Shown piece after piece: positions 35,722 to 45,960 of a DNA stretch of 64,000 nt (the first letter of the stretch is position 1; every line of letters starts with the position of its first letter). The notes under the pieces are model-generated. The model saw only the letters and a list, made by a program, of their open reading frames with translations. It was not told where the DNA came from and ran no database searches. Location of the stretch: positions 52,340,079 to 52,404,078 of the forward strand of contig OY829327.1 of assembly GCA_963691655.1 (NCBI GenBank), read 5' to 3'. This DNA comes from Toxonevra muliebris. Its lineage: Eukaryota; Arthropoda; Insecta; Diptera; Pallopteridae. A program made the translations under genes and the position numbers.

Positions 35722-37037
35722 TGGTCAAAATAATAAGTACAGGCTTACATCACTTTTCAATAACTAGTAAACAAATATTTTTTTATATTAAAAGAAAAAA
35801 AAAAACATTTTATATTTCACTTTTTACACCGTATTAAATAATATAAACGGAAATTCAAGGAGTAAAAAACAAAAACAACTTTCAGATTCTTTAAATTAAA
35901 ATAAAATAAATAAAAATGATTGGACTAAATAATAAATACATCCAGTGTATTAAAAAAAGTTTTAATTTGAATTATATCTGCTAATTTTGTAAATTTTTTG
36001 TTTTATTTGATCAATATTATTATTTATATAACTTTTTCCACTCTTTTTGGCATGCTGGAGATAAGTTTACGGCAAGTACCAACTGCTATTTCAAACCACT
36101 CTTTTTGACCGGTGATTGACTTGGCCAGCTAAGCAAGGTCACACCATTGTCTTGGAACCAATCCTTCACCAACTTGGAATTGTGTTTAGGATCGTTATCC
36201 TGCTGAAATATCCATCTTAGCGGCATATTTTCCTCAGCATAAGGCAACATCGTGTTTTCCAATATGTCTTTGTACTGAAATCGCGTCATGGTATCGGTAA
36301 TTAGATGTATTGGTCCGACGCCATACCATGAAAAACATCCCCAGACCATAATGTTGCCGCCACCATGCTTGACGGTCTTTTTTGTGAATCGTACATGGAA
36401 TTCTTTGTACTTGGGACGTCGAACATTTCGCGCGGAATCATTTCCAAACAAATTTATTTTTGTTTCGTCGCTCCATAAAATATTTTGCCATTTTCTTTCA
36501 CCGTATGGTCCGGACCAATTAGAATGATTTCTAGCAAAAGCTAGACGCATTCTCAAATTTTTATGTCGAAGCAAAGGAACTCTTCTGGCTATTCGTCCAG
36601 GTAATTTAGCATATTGTAGTCTTCGGCGAACTGTTCGGGAAGATATCACATTGCCAATGTCTCCTGATATTGCCCTTGAAGAAATGAACGGGTCTTTTTT
36701 AGCGAGCGTAACAATACGGTGGTCTGTCGTTGTTGATTTTTTTTTGTTTGGCCTACCACGGGTTTCAACCAATTTTTGAACTTTTAGAGCATTCTGCACA
36801 AAAAACAGCGACCGATCCAGAGATTTCGCAATGGAACGAAGACTTTGGCCGTCATTCCTAAACACTTTCCTCTCCTCGGAAATACAATGTTTATTGCGAC
36901 CCATCTATGAAATTATTTTCTTTTAATTTTACTATAATTCAATTCATGCACAAATAAAATAACAAACCTTTACAAAAAAACTGAAGATCTTGATGAAAAA
37001 TTAGGAAAAACGTACAATGTACTTAATATTTTGACCA
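35722..37037 (-). mobile_element. Tc1-like element, internally deleted
   Basis: TGGTCAAAATAATAAGTACA at the left is repeated inverted at the right (TGTACTTAATATTTTGACCA) with one mismatch in 20. It holds a Tc1-like transposase on the minus strand. A TA stands left of the left end, but the right flank is AA, so the exact ends may lie a few bases further out or be mutated. Confidence 0.85.
36024..36904 (-). pseudogene. Tc1-like transposase lacking the catalytic Glu
   Basis: Starts MGRNKHCISEERK at 36904 with an N-terminal helix-turn-helix pair (SLRSIAKSLDRS, later RAISGDIGNVISSRTVRRRL), then the DDE core: ILWSDETKINLFG (first Asp), TVKHGGGNIMVWGCFS, and IFQQDNDPKHNSKLVKDW (second Asp), then LLSWPSQSP. 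The usual DLNPIE with the last catalytic Glu, and roughly 40-45 codons, are deleted. After the join the ORF shifts frame and stops at 36086, but the original C terminus can be read in another frame as KEWFEIAVGTCRKLISSMPK to a stop at 36024-36026. The remaining 260 codons are intact. Catalytically dead; the DD34E type is inferred from the rest. Confidence 0.88.
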
Positions 37038-37039
37038 AA

Positions 37040-40000
37040 TAAAAATGGCACTTCAACACAAAATAACCACGAAAATAAAAATTTGGGGAAATCCCAGTTT
37101 ATTTTTTACTTCTAAAGACATTGCTATATTAAAATTTTTAAAATAAAAAGGAAGTACCATGTGCACATTCAGACAAATAAAAAAAGAAGGGGTATAAACG
37201 AATATCAAAACTGTGTATTTATTATTTTGTCCATATGTGTATATAAATATGCATGTACTATGATTTAAGCTCCTTTTCTCTGTACCTACTACGAAATAAT
37301 TTTGTTGAAAAAAAAACGCGTACAATTATTTCTCTTTGATCAAGCAGTAAAAATTTCAAATTAAGTTTTAAGCATTAAAGTAAATATTAATCAAGCGAAA
37401 AGAAGCAAAGCATAATTTTAGACACCACAACATTTTCTTGAAATCAAACTTTTTTTCTCTAAATAAATGAAGGTACATAATTTTCAGCGTTACAATGTTG
37501 CTCAATATAATTTATTGGCCATTAATACACAACTAAATAAATTCTAATTATAATTGCATTATAATGCTTGAAATATTTCCATATACATACACGCAAACAA
37601 TCAAACACATACATACACACACAGTCATAATGAAATAAGTAGGTATCGCACTTGTCAAAATCACCTACACTGAAACTAGCACTTCCTTCTTGCTCTCTCC
37701 ATCCCTTTGATTCTTTTCTGACCCCAACTCCAATTCCCCTTCACTTTTGCTACTAATGACCGCCGAAACATAGCTGAAGTAAAAACACACTAAATTACCT
37801 TAAAAATGAAAGAATGAATGAATATTACATAGTCATATACGAATATGAGACATTCCAATAATCGTATGATAACATAAAGGAAAATAGGCGTGACACTTAG
37901 CTAAATATATAAAAATAGAGGCTACATTTTTAATGAATTGGCCTACTGTGTGCATAATCACCGGTTCGATTACCGATATGTGAAAAGTTCCGGCTGGAAA
38001 TCCAATTCGGACTTGGATAATGGAAATTTCAAGAATGATATTAATAGTGTATGAGATGACACTCGACATGCCTTAAACTAGGATCTACAATTCCAGTGCA
38101 TATGTTAATTCCAATTTACAATGTGGGTGTGAGTTCTTTGCTTTTACCACAATACCGTTGAGGAAGATCTAAACACTTCTCGTCTTAGAAATATCTTGAG
38201 TTTTGGTAATCCCTCATAGGTTCAAGTCAGTGGGCATTCTTTTTTATATAAGAGAATAAAAAATTTGTGTAAAATTAAACAACAACTGCAAATTTTCCGA
38301 ATTGAGAAGCCTAAACTACTGTCTTTACCTGCCACGCCTTATTTCAAATATGGCAATCCATCGTTAAAGACTAACATGCCATACATTGTTATACTAAACA
38401 AGTGTAGGGCGTCACACATACATATGTATGTATTAAAAGAGTCTAATACCAACGATATAACAACATAACAACAATAACAACCAAAAAATTGAGCAAGAAC
38501 AACAACAAAAATAATCAATATGACGTTTGAAATTGTTTGCTAAAGCGCAACAGGAAATAAATACGCAAAAACAACAAGAAGAGGAAGTAGCAAAAGAAGA
38601 AAAGAAAACAACAACAAAAAACAAACCACATAGTATACAAAGAACAAAAAAAAATTAATTTGATTAATGGAAAAACGCTGTGGTTAATTAGTTAAAGCAA
38701 CAAAAGTAAAGAAAAAAATAACAGCAACAATATAAAATATATAAAACAACCAACTAATTGTGCTGGCAGGATATTATACATATACAAGAACAATGCTCCA
38801 GCACCACCACCACAACTACCAGCACCACTGCGAGTAAAAAACCACAACAACAACAGCAACAGCAACACCAAGAATAGTGCGTCTCTAAAGCCCCGCATTG
38901 GTCAAGTACAATAGCAAAAAATGTTTTGCAAATAAATGCAATGCAGAGCAATAATTCAAAAAGAAGAAAAATGTATGTGAGAGCAAACAAATCAGCAAAC
39001 ACAGCTCGGTGAGAGCTTCAAATAACAGCAGTAAAGATGAGAGTGTGGAGCAAAAGAAAGAGAGAACGGGTAAAAAAATTGAAATGCTAATAGAAATAAG
39101 TAGCAGATTAAAAGGAGTGTTGTTGGTGTTATGCGAGTAATAGTTATACTAATATAAATGAAAAACTTTAATAATTGCACATGATGTTGTTGTTGCTATC
39201 CATTATGATTGTAGTTGCTCTTGCTGTTTTATGAGCTATTGTTATTATTAATGAAGCATGTCGCGCGAATTTACTGCTTGGAATGAAATGAATGCAAATG
39301 CGTACGACGCCAATATTGATTAAAAACTAAAGAGTTTTTATATATTATGAAAAATATTTTTAAAAAAAGAAACTTAATAAATTTAAAGTAAAAATTACAC
39401 AGGTCGACAAAATTTCACCAATGTCCCTAACTTTTCCGAAGGTTTTCGATACGCTGAATCCAAAACTGGCGTCAGGATTGACTTTTCTTTCGTTGAGATA
39501 CTTCAAAATGCGATAAAAAAACAACGGGGCTACATAACCTCAAATATGTGCAAAAACCGCGGTCTTTGAACTGTGCTGGAGCAATTCTGAGACCAGATTC
39601 GGAATCAGTGCATCTAAAACATCCGGAAAAGTATAGTCTGGTTAAAAATTTTGCCGACCAGTGTTATCTTTCTACGAAAGTACAAATAAGTATTTACGTC
39701 TTGTATTTTTTCTCTCTGAAAAAATATCAACTTCATAAATTTAATGTAATATCTCTCAAAGAGAAAAAACTTTAAACTAAGTTCGGTCTTAGCTGTAATT
39801 TTTGCGGGCTTTTGAAACTAGCCCGAACCCACTTCTTTTCGACCCTCCTCCCTCAGCAGGTTTTTTGACACGTTCAGGTTCAAATCTTTTTCAAGAAAGT
39901 TTTTAACGGAAAAATTCCAGAGCATAAACGTATAAGAAAATACAACATTGTTTCATTTTAACAACTTTATAATTTTATTTCATTATTTTATAATAGCCAA

Positions 40001-40079
40001 GTTTGTAGCACGTCAAGGTTCAGCTCAGGTTCAGGAAATACTAGGAATCGTCTTATTTGCAAAACCCAAACAGGGCAGT
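37040..40079. other. Gene-free AT-rich interval
   Basis: No exon was recognised. CAA/CCA-rich sequence lies near 38460-38500, 38590-38620 and 38800-38870. Around 39395-40075 the sequence is less AT-rich and may belong to an old repeat upstream of the RT fragment, but I see no motif. Confidence 0.55.
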
Positions 40080-40265
40080 GTTATCTACAATGTCTCAGTT
40101 CTTTGAAAATGTATAAAAAAAATAATAATTTTTCGTAATCAAGAGTATTATTTGCCCTTGCCAACATGGATTTGTTCCTGAAAGATCAAAAGTGACTAAT
40201 CTCGCTGTCTTTTCAGAATTCTGTATGTCTTCACTTAATGAAGGATGCCAGATAGATGCGATATA
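40080..40265 (+). pseudogene. Non-LTR RT fragment, 5' part
   Basis: Translation shows STMSQFFENV, then after decay CQHGFVPERSKVTNLAVFSE and CMSSLNEGCQIDAIY, RT motifs 2 to 3 (usually SKLFE...QHGF...GRS). The frame would continue T-N-F-S-K-A-F-D-T-V-D-H at 41138, where the catalytic Asp-containing motif lies. It is cut after the codon for Tyr by the inserted element. Confidence 0.75.
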
Positions 40266-40267
40266 TA

Positions 40268-41137
40268 GTGGAATGTACCCGGGTATGAGACAGCAGCAGG
40301 TATGAGGCACTCGATATTTCCTTCATGCAACATCAATATTGCCGATCTGACTACTGTCAAACTTTTCTTTTGAAATGAGCCAGTTTTTGTGGTAACTCCA
40401 GAGTGAATAGACTTATTGCTTGTATCAGCTTCAAGCATCATGTGTGAAAATCGATCACGAAAACTTTTTGATCTTTTTCAAAGTGAAATATTTTCGAGTG
40501 AATTAATTGAAAAAGGTGAGTGTAATGCATTAGCATTAGTAGTTTACTTATATTTTGTGATCCAGTTTTGGATTATGCCAATATATGATTTGAAACAATT
40601 TTTGTTTTTGTTATTCTGAAAATGGCATTATTGTCCGGGTATGAGACATAGCATATCATCGAGTATGAGACGCCACTTAACTACAGTTTTGATCCATTTT
40701 TTTGTAGTTTTTACAATGTCAACCCCAAAAGAGAAAATCGTCCATCAAATGCATCACATGCAAGCGGCCCGTTCATTTGAAGTGTGCAAACATTGCGATA
40801 GCGATTTGGATGGAGAAGACGATGACTAAGAAGGAGAAGGCCTACAAAATAAATAAATTATTATTTATAAATAGTTGTGGAGTTTTTACTTCATATTTCC
40901 CAATTTTTAGTGGATTTTTGTAGGTATCTCATACCCGGGTACAAATTTTTTTTTTGGCAAAAATATACCTCCTCAGAAAATTAGTCATACAATTTGACGT
41001 GTCAATGGAATTACTATACTTTTTTCGGATAAAAATTGCGTATTTTTACCACAATATATAAGACACCTGATTTGGTTTAACCAGTGAAAATCTATGGCTT
41101 AAAAACCAAACCAGTCTCATACCCGTAAACACTCCCT
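40268..41137. mobile_element. 870-bp DNA element with GGTATGAGAC motifs
   Basis: Its ends are defined by the interrupted RT reading frame. The outer left reads GTGGAATGTACCCGGGTATG and the right, inward, AGGGAGTGTTTACGGGTATG; they share an imperfect inverted repeat that becomes exact at CGGGTATGAGAC. TA is duplicated (40266-40267, 41138-41139). The motif TATGAGRC occurs near 40282, 40297, 40641 and 40663, and inverted near 40926 and 41114. A second exact inverted pair GTACCCGGGTATGAGA spans 40274-40943. It contains a possible two-exon gene. TA duplication fits the Tc1/mariner/pogo superfamily; family unknown. Confidence 0.8.
40440..40829 (+). CDS. Possible spliced small ORF inside the 870-bp element
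   Basis: Exon 1 would be 40440-40515 (starting MCENRSRKLFDLFQSE), followed by a good donor AAAAG/GTGAGT at 40516. Exon 2 would start at 40708 after a T-rich tract ending TTTTTTTGTAG and run to TAA at 40827-40829. The join keeps one frame and gives 65 residues: a basic start, then MSTPKEKIVHQMHHMQAARS, CKHCDSD and an acidic tail GEDDD. A C-x-x-C pair is visible. I do not recognise the family. An acidic C-terminal tail occurs in some pogo/jerky-type transposases, so it could be the last exons of a mostly deleted transposase. Splice sites can occur by chance; the evidence is frame agreement plus position inside a TIR element. Confidence 0.35.
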
Positions 41138-41962
41138 TACTAATTTCTCGAAGGCGTTTGATACAGTTGATCACGGTATTTTAATAATGAAGTTGGAACA
41201 ATTAGGATTCCATTCGAGCTTTCCACTATGGCTAAAATCCTATCTTTTTAATAGGGTATGCCAAGTTGACATAGAAAATGTGAAATCATTTCCTTTTCTA
41301 GCTTCTTCTGGTATTCCCCAAGGTAGCATACTTGGTCCGTTATTATTCTTACTTTTTATTACTGATATCGGTTCTTGTTTTCACCAAGACATTAAATCTA
41401 AATGAACGCTTTCATCTTAGATTCGCTAAGACTTTGAATATCTTTCCTTCATCATTTCATATTGGCGATATCTATAGAATAGTGGTAACGCTAAGTACAT
41501 AAATATTCAACTGTTAATATATGAATACGAAACTCTAAGTAGACGAGTATGAACTATATCGGCGTTTGTACTACATTACAATATCGTTCTTAAATTGGTA
41601 GATGAGTTCCAGAGACTTTTACTAACTAAACTAATTGTCTTATACCGAAAGCATACTTACTTCTAGCTTACGTGGGTATGAAAAGGATTTCAATGATACA
41701 TAAACCCGCATAACATTATATACCTGCCTGGTTCGGTCTAGGCTTGAGTACGCTTCATTCATTTCGAGTCCATACTATAATGTTAACTTAACTCGTTTTA
41801 AAAGAGTGCAAAGGAAGTTTTTTCATTTCACAGTTTAACCTTTACGTTTTGTTGATCCAATTCCTACATACATACATTGCTCGTTGTCAACTCATTAATC
41901 TAAAATGTCTCGACACACTTTGTGGAAATATTGTTTGTCCTGTGTTACTTGGCCAAATTGGG
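41138..41962 (+). pseudogene. Non-LTR RT fragment, 3' part
   Basis: Begins TNFSKAFDTVDHGILIMKL (catalytic Asp motif), QLGFHSSFPLWLKSYLFNR, SSGIPQGSILGPLLFLLF and ITDIGSCF, up to a stop at 41403. The YADD motif is missing and replaced by decayed sequence. The thumb returns near 41680-41840 as GYEKDFND, a stop, TRITLYTCLVRSRLEYAS, SPYYNVNLTRFKRVQRKFF. This fits the jockey/CR1-like general layout. It is non-functional. Confidence 0.75.
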
Positions 41963-42140
41963 AAGATTTCGTTTAAATTTTTAAGTGAATAGAAATAGTT
42001 TTAAGATGTATTGTATATTGATGCAATTTACTCCGAAGTAATTAATTGTGTTTATAATTTTCCACCTTTTACATATTTCATTGTCATCTAGTCAGTAAGG
42101 ATTTGTATCCATTAGACTTAAAATAAATAGATAAATAAAT

Positions 42141-43806
42141 ATTTTAATATGTTTAGATTTTAATAACAGTTTGAAGTCTTTTATACTTGTAACAAAAATG
42201 ATTTGTGTCTTAAAGGTTTCGAAGAATTACAATAAATTAAAAACTCTCACAACTCATGCTTTGACCGGTCAAAAAAATAGCAGTGATTGTAATAAAAATA
42301 GCGATAGGTAAAAAATGTTGAAAATAACTTTCATGTGTCTGTCTACCAAGTAATCTTAAAACTTATTGTAATGGGCATTTTGGCTATCTTAGCGACACAT
42401 TGGTGGAGCATATGGTCATCTAATCTTCCGTATCTCCTTACAGAAGTCGCTGGATTATCACTGGAGCTCACAAATCCTCCAAAATTGTTGGTATTATCTT
42501 GAAAACCACTTTTTCTTTACTACAGATTTATAGATGTACATTAGTTGGCATACCCTATTATTTTGCATTGGAAAACTATAACAAATATCTTAAAATTAAA
42601 GAAAAACATTTAGTAAAACCTACAGATAAAATTATTCTTAGTAACCACCACACACTCTAAAAATTTATCAGACTATATGAAAAATTTTTGATAATCACAA
42701 ACTTTTCACCACACGCAATCTAAAGTTCAAACAAAACTAAGCAAAGAAAAATAATTTCTTTCATTTATCTTAATTTCACTAACCTAAAATGTTCTAGGTT
42801 CTAGGAAAATGAAGAACTGTGAGTAGGAAGACAGAACAAACAAAAATTTAAATAAGAAGAAAAGAGAGAGAGAAAGAATGAAAACACAAACATGAAATTC
42901 AATAGCTTTTGAAAAATGTTTGATAACTAATTTCGTGAAAGCAAATACACAAACTCATGCATATCTATCTATCTATCTATGTATGCATGTAACATAAGCT
43001 TAAAAATAACTCAGAAACTTGAAAGCAGTAAGAGTAAAGAAGTACAAAATATTGGACTAAAGCGAAACTGAGATTTATTAGAATTTTGTAAAATTGAACT
43101 TAATGGGTTGTAAATTTTCATATTTATGCATATGTGGAGAGCATCACAATAAGGCTAAAGTAAAATTGCTAATGCCAAAGTCGATGATGATGAGGATGCT
43201 GATCCCCACAGCATATGCTGGGGTTATACTATATCCATATCTAAAATTCAGTAGCCATATGTGTGACAATATTAATTGTTCAGCAAATGAAAATCACTTT
43301 AGAGATGTTTTTTCTTTTGCATTTTCCAAAAAGCGTAAATGAAAATAGCTGAACAATAGAAGAAAGTTTATGTTTGAGTTGAAGCTGATATTGATGATTT
43401 TATACTGCAGCTATACTACTAAGTAATTCAGTGAAAACTTTTTGAATTTCCATGTGCATATATTTACAAAAGAGAAAAAATCAATTAAAATGTTTTTTTT
43501 TTTTTTTTTGTTTTTCTTGCTTTTTTTTATTAATTTTGGTAACATCCTTCAAACTTTATCGTTCTTATTTTTGTGTTACTCTTCACCAAATTGCGGCATA
43601 AAAATTTCTATTGAAATATTATGTTTGATACCCACCAATGGCATAAATTTCAAAAATCAAACAGTATAGATAAAGGGGATCTTGGGGTAAAATTTTGTAG
43701 AATTTTTTTTAAATTTTAAATATCTTAAGGTTATGTAAAAATTTAAGAAATTATAACTTGAAATTGATAACACTGTTCTACAAATGGAAACTTTTGAAAA
43801 CGAACA
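42141..43806. other. Unassigned interval
   Basis: No gene. (ATCT)n lies at 42961-42980. The interval should contain the lost 3' part of the mariner at 44098 if the MITE had simply inserted, but I see no mariner sequence left of 43807. Confidence 0.5.
42961..42980. repeat. (ATCT)n microsatellite
   Basis: About five ATCT units. Confidence 0.9.
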
Positions 43807-44097
43807 GAGACGGGACAAATGTACTTAGGGTAATGGGGGGTCGCTGAGTCCGAATCCGTTGTCCGTTTTGCTCTGTTACGTCACAATTTTTTTTATTGAC
43901 ATCAAAATTTGGAAAATTTTTTTATAAAAATGGATGTTTTGATGAAAAAAATATGAACTGCATTTTCAGTTTTTTTGTTTTTTCAATTTTTAAAAGTTTG
44001 ATGTCAATAACGAAAAATTGTGACGTAGCAGAACAAAACGGAAAACGGATTTGGACTCAGCGACCACCCATTACCCTAAGTACACTTGTCCCGTCTC
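43807..44097. mobile_element. Palindromic MITE family B, complete
   Basis: Starts GAGACGGGACAAATGTACTT and ends with its inverse AAGTACACTTGTCCCGTCTC. The arms match for about 110 bp each, through TAGGGTAATGGG, GGTCGCTGAGTCC, CGTTTTG and TACGTCACAATTTTT to TTGACATCAAA, with only a few mismatches. No ORF of its own. Its right end abuts a mariner ORF inside the codon region of the third catalytic residue. A half copy is at 5964-6045. Confidence 0.9.
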
Positions 44098-44958
44098 ACA
44101 CGGGGCCATATCTGGAGAGTACGGTGGTTGTTCGATGATATTTGTTGAATTTTTGTTCAAAAACTCGTTCACAATGATCGCTTTGTGCGCTGGTGCATTA
44201 TCGTGGTGCAAAATCCAACTGTTGTTCCGCCACAAATCTGGTCTTTTGCGACGAACATTCTCTCTCAAACGCCTCATAACGCCAAGATAATATTCTTTAT
44301 TGACGGTTTGGCCCTCCGGTAAGAATTCCGAATGAACAACACCACGAATATCGAAGAAAACGGTCAGCATCACCTTGATTTTCGATTTGCTTTGGCGCGG
44401 TTTTTTCGGTTTCGGCTCATTTTTGGCGCGCCATTCCGATGATTGTTGACTTGTTTGCATGTCGTACTCGAAAACCCATGTCTCGTCACCAGTTATGATG
44501 CGTTCGATGAACGTTGGATCGGAATTTACGCGTTCAAGCATGTCTTCAGCCACCTTACTGCGATTCACTTTTTGAAGAAAATTCAGATCTTTTGGCACCA
44601 ATCGCGCTGAGACTTTCCGCATACCCAAAACATCAACCAAAATATGACGAGCGGTCTCATGAGACATGTTCATTTCTTGGGCTATCTCTCGCAAACTATA
44701 ATGACGATTTTCGAGCACCATTTCCTTTATTTTGTCGACGTTTTCTTCAGTTGAAGAGGTCGAAGGCCGTCCTGAACGTGGCAAATCGTTCACTTCTTCT
44801 CGCCCCTCTTTGAACGATTTATACCAATCGTAAACTTGAGTTTTCGACATGGTTGAATCACCAAATGTTTTTTTCAACATTTCCAACGTTTTGGCACAAG
44901 AAATTTCGTTTGAAACACAAAATTTCACACAAACTCTTTGTTCGATATTTTTATCCAT
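44098..44958 (-). pseudogene. mariner transposase, cut at its third catalytic Asp
   Basis: ATG at 44958-44956 starts MDKNIEQRVCVKFC, preferred over the upstream in-frame Met because the preceding codons lie in the terminal repeat and leader. It shows a helix-turn-helix (TLEMLKKTFGDSTMSKTQVY), the WYKSFKEG motif, a second HTH (YSLREIAQEMNMSHETARHI), then TGDETWVFEYD (first Asp), WILHHDNAPAHKA (second Asp) and PPYSPDMAPC. The next residue should be the third Asp of the D34D triad; instead the codon begins in the MITE and reads Glu. All 287 codons before that are open, so the mariner was young when broken. A full-length protein would be about 345 residues. Confidence 0.92.
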
Positions 44959-45151
44959 AGTAAAAATCGCAACGCACACAAAAGGTTGACTTGTTCTTAA
45001 TGACGCCGTAACCAAACTAAATGAAACATAGCAATAAAAATTCACAGAATAGTGGTTGACAGTTGTGCTAACCTGGGAAAAAAAATTTTTTGAAATATTC
45101 TCAGAGGGGAAATTTAAAATGAGAATTTCCGGGTACTTATTTGACAGAATG
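44098..45151 (-). mobile_element. mariner element, 3' end lost at MITE junction
   Basis: The 5' end is at the right: read on the minus strand from 45151, CATTCTGTCAAATAAGTACC then CGGAAAT, with TA just outside (45152-45153). The core ATAAGT-CCCGG resembles known mariner terminal repeats. A leader of about 190 bp precedes the transposase. The left side stops at the family B MITE and no 3' terminal repeat is found. Confidence 0.85.
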
Positions 45152-45153
45152 TA

Positions 45154-45960
45154 ATTGTAAATTAAAACGAAAATGCAACCCTTCAATTGCATGAACTAAT
45201 AGTCGAGTGGTGAACACACTCATCTAGCTGAATGACGCCATGTTTAGAACCTAGCGAAGAAAAAACAACGAAACCACAAGCAGATGGCGGCGAGAAGAAG
45301 AAAACACTTTCTCTTTCGGCGATCAACAGCGGCAGCAAGCAGACGTATATTCAAGTGAGTGTCTCGCGACGGAACAGTGAAGGAAAGTGACTGGGGAAGC
45401 CATTTTTTTGGACATCGACGTTCCTTGGTGCCACGCACCAGGAGGATCATCGGGATAGGCCACGCCATCCACCCCACAGTGTTATATATATGAAATACAA
45501 ATACATAAATTAAAGTTAAATAAAATTAAAATTAAAAAAAAAAAAATTAAATAAACAAAAGAGAAAAAATAAAACGTGTGTTCTTTTTTTTCTTTTGTTC
45601 GTCACCTTTTAGTGCTACGCTTTAAAGGGTCCATTTGCCGGATTCAGATCGACGCTCCTCTGTGCCACGCACTATGGGGGATTCAAGAGATAGGCCACGC
45701 CATCGTCCAGCGGATTTTAAGGTGCAGCGCACCATACCATAGTTCCTCATAGTGCCACGCACTAGGAGGAACTACAAGGCCACGCCTTGAGGTAAAATAA
45801 AAAGTGAAATTAAATAAAATAGAAGGGCAAGATCCCCAAGCGAGTGTTGTGTAGTGTTCGTAAATTGAAGGTAGTTTGCCGCGGTCCCTGTAACAAATAA
45901 ATTTCTTTAGCCTCGAACCCTGGACTCGGCGAGTGATACCCAGGCTAGAGCTTCGTTACA
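45154..45960 (+). mobile_element. LTR-like sequence, second family
   Basis: The right end CTTCGTTACA resembles the GTTGCGTTACA end of the 9-kb LTR. Near the end is AATAAA (45896-45901), and the body is GC-richer than its surroundings. It contains three variants of a module pairing GTGCCACGCAC and GGCCACGCC (near 45429-45469, 45661-45701 and 45752-45791). No internal retroviral-type genes. The left end is not defined; it may start near 45200 and may have been the target of the mariner. The solo LTR call is inference. Confidence 0.45.

Larger units (their letters stand above)
40080..42140 (+). mobile_element. Non-LTR retrotransposon remnant, split by insertion
   Basis: RT sequence can be read from about 40080 to 40265 and resumes at 41138. 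The 3' end near 42110-42140 is a TAAATAGATAAATAAAT-like tail. The parts rejoin in sense across the 870-bp insert with a TA duplication. Heavily decayed: several stops, and the YADD region is lost. Confidence 0.75.

Noticed and set aside
42255..42300. Tc1-like terminus near GACCGGTCAAAAAAATAGC
   Set aside because: No matching inverted end and no transposase found nearby.
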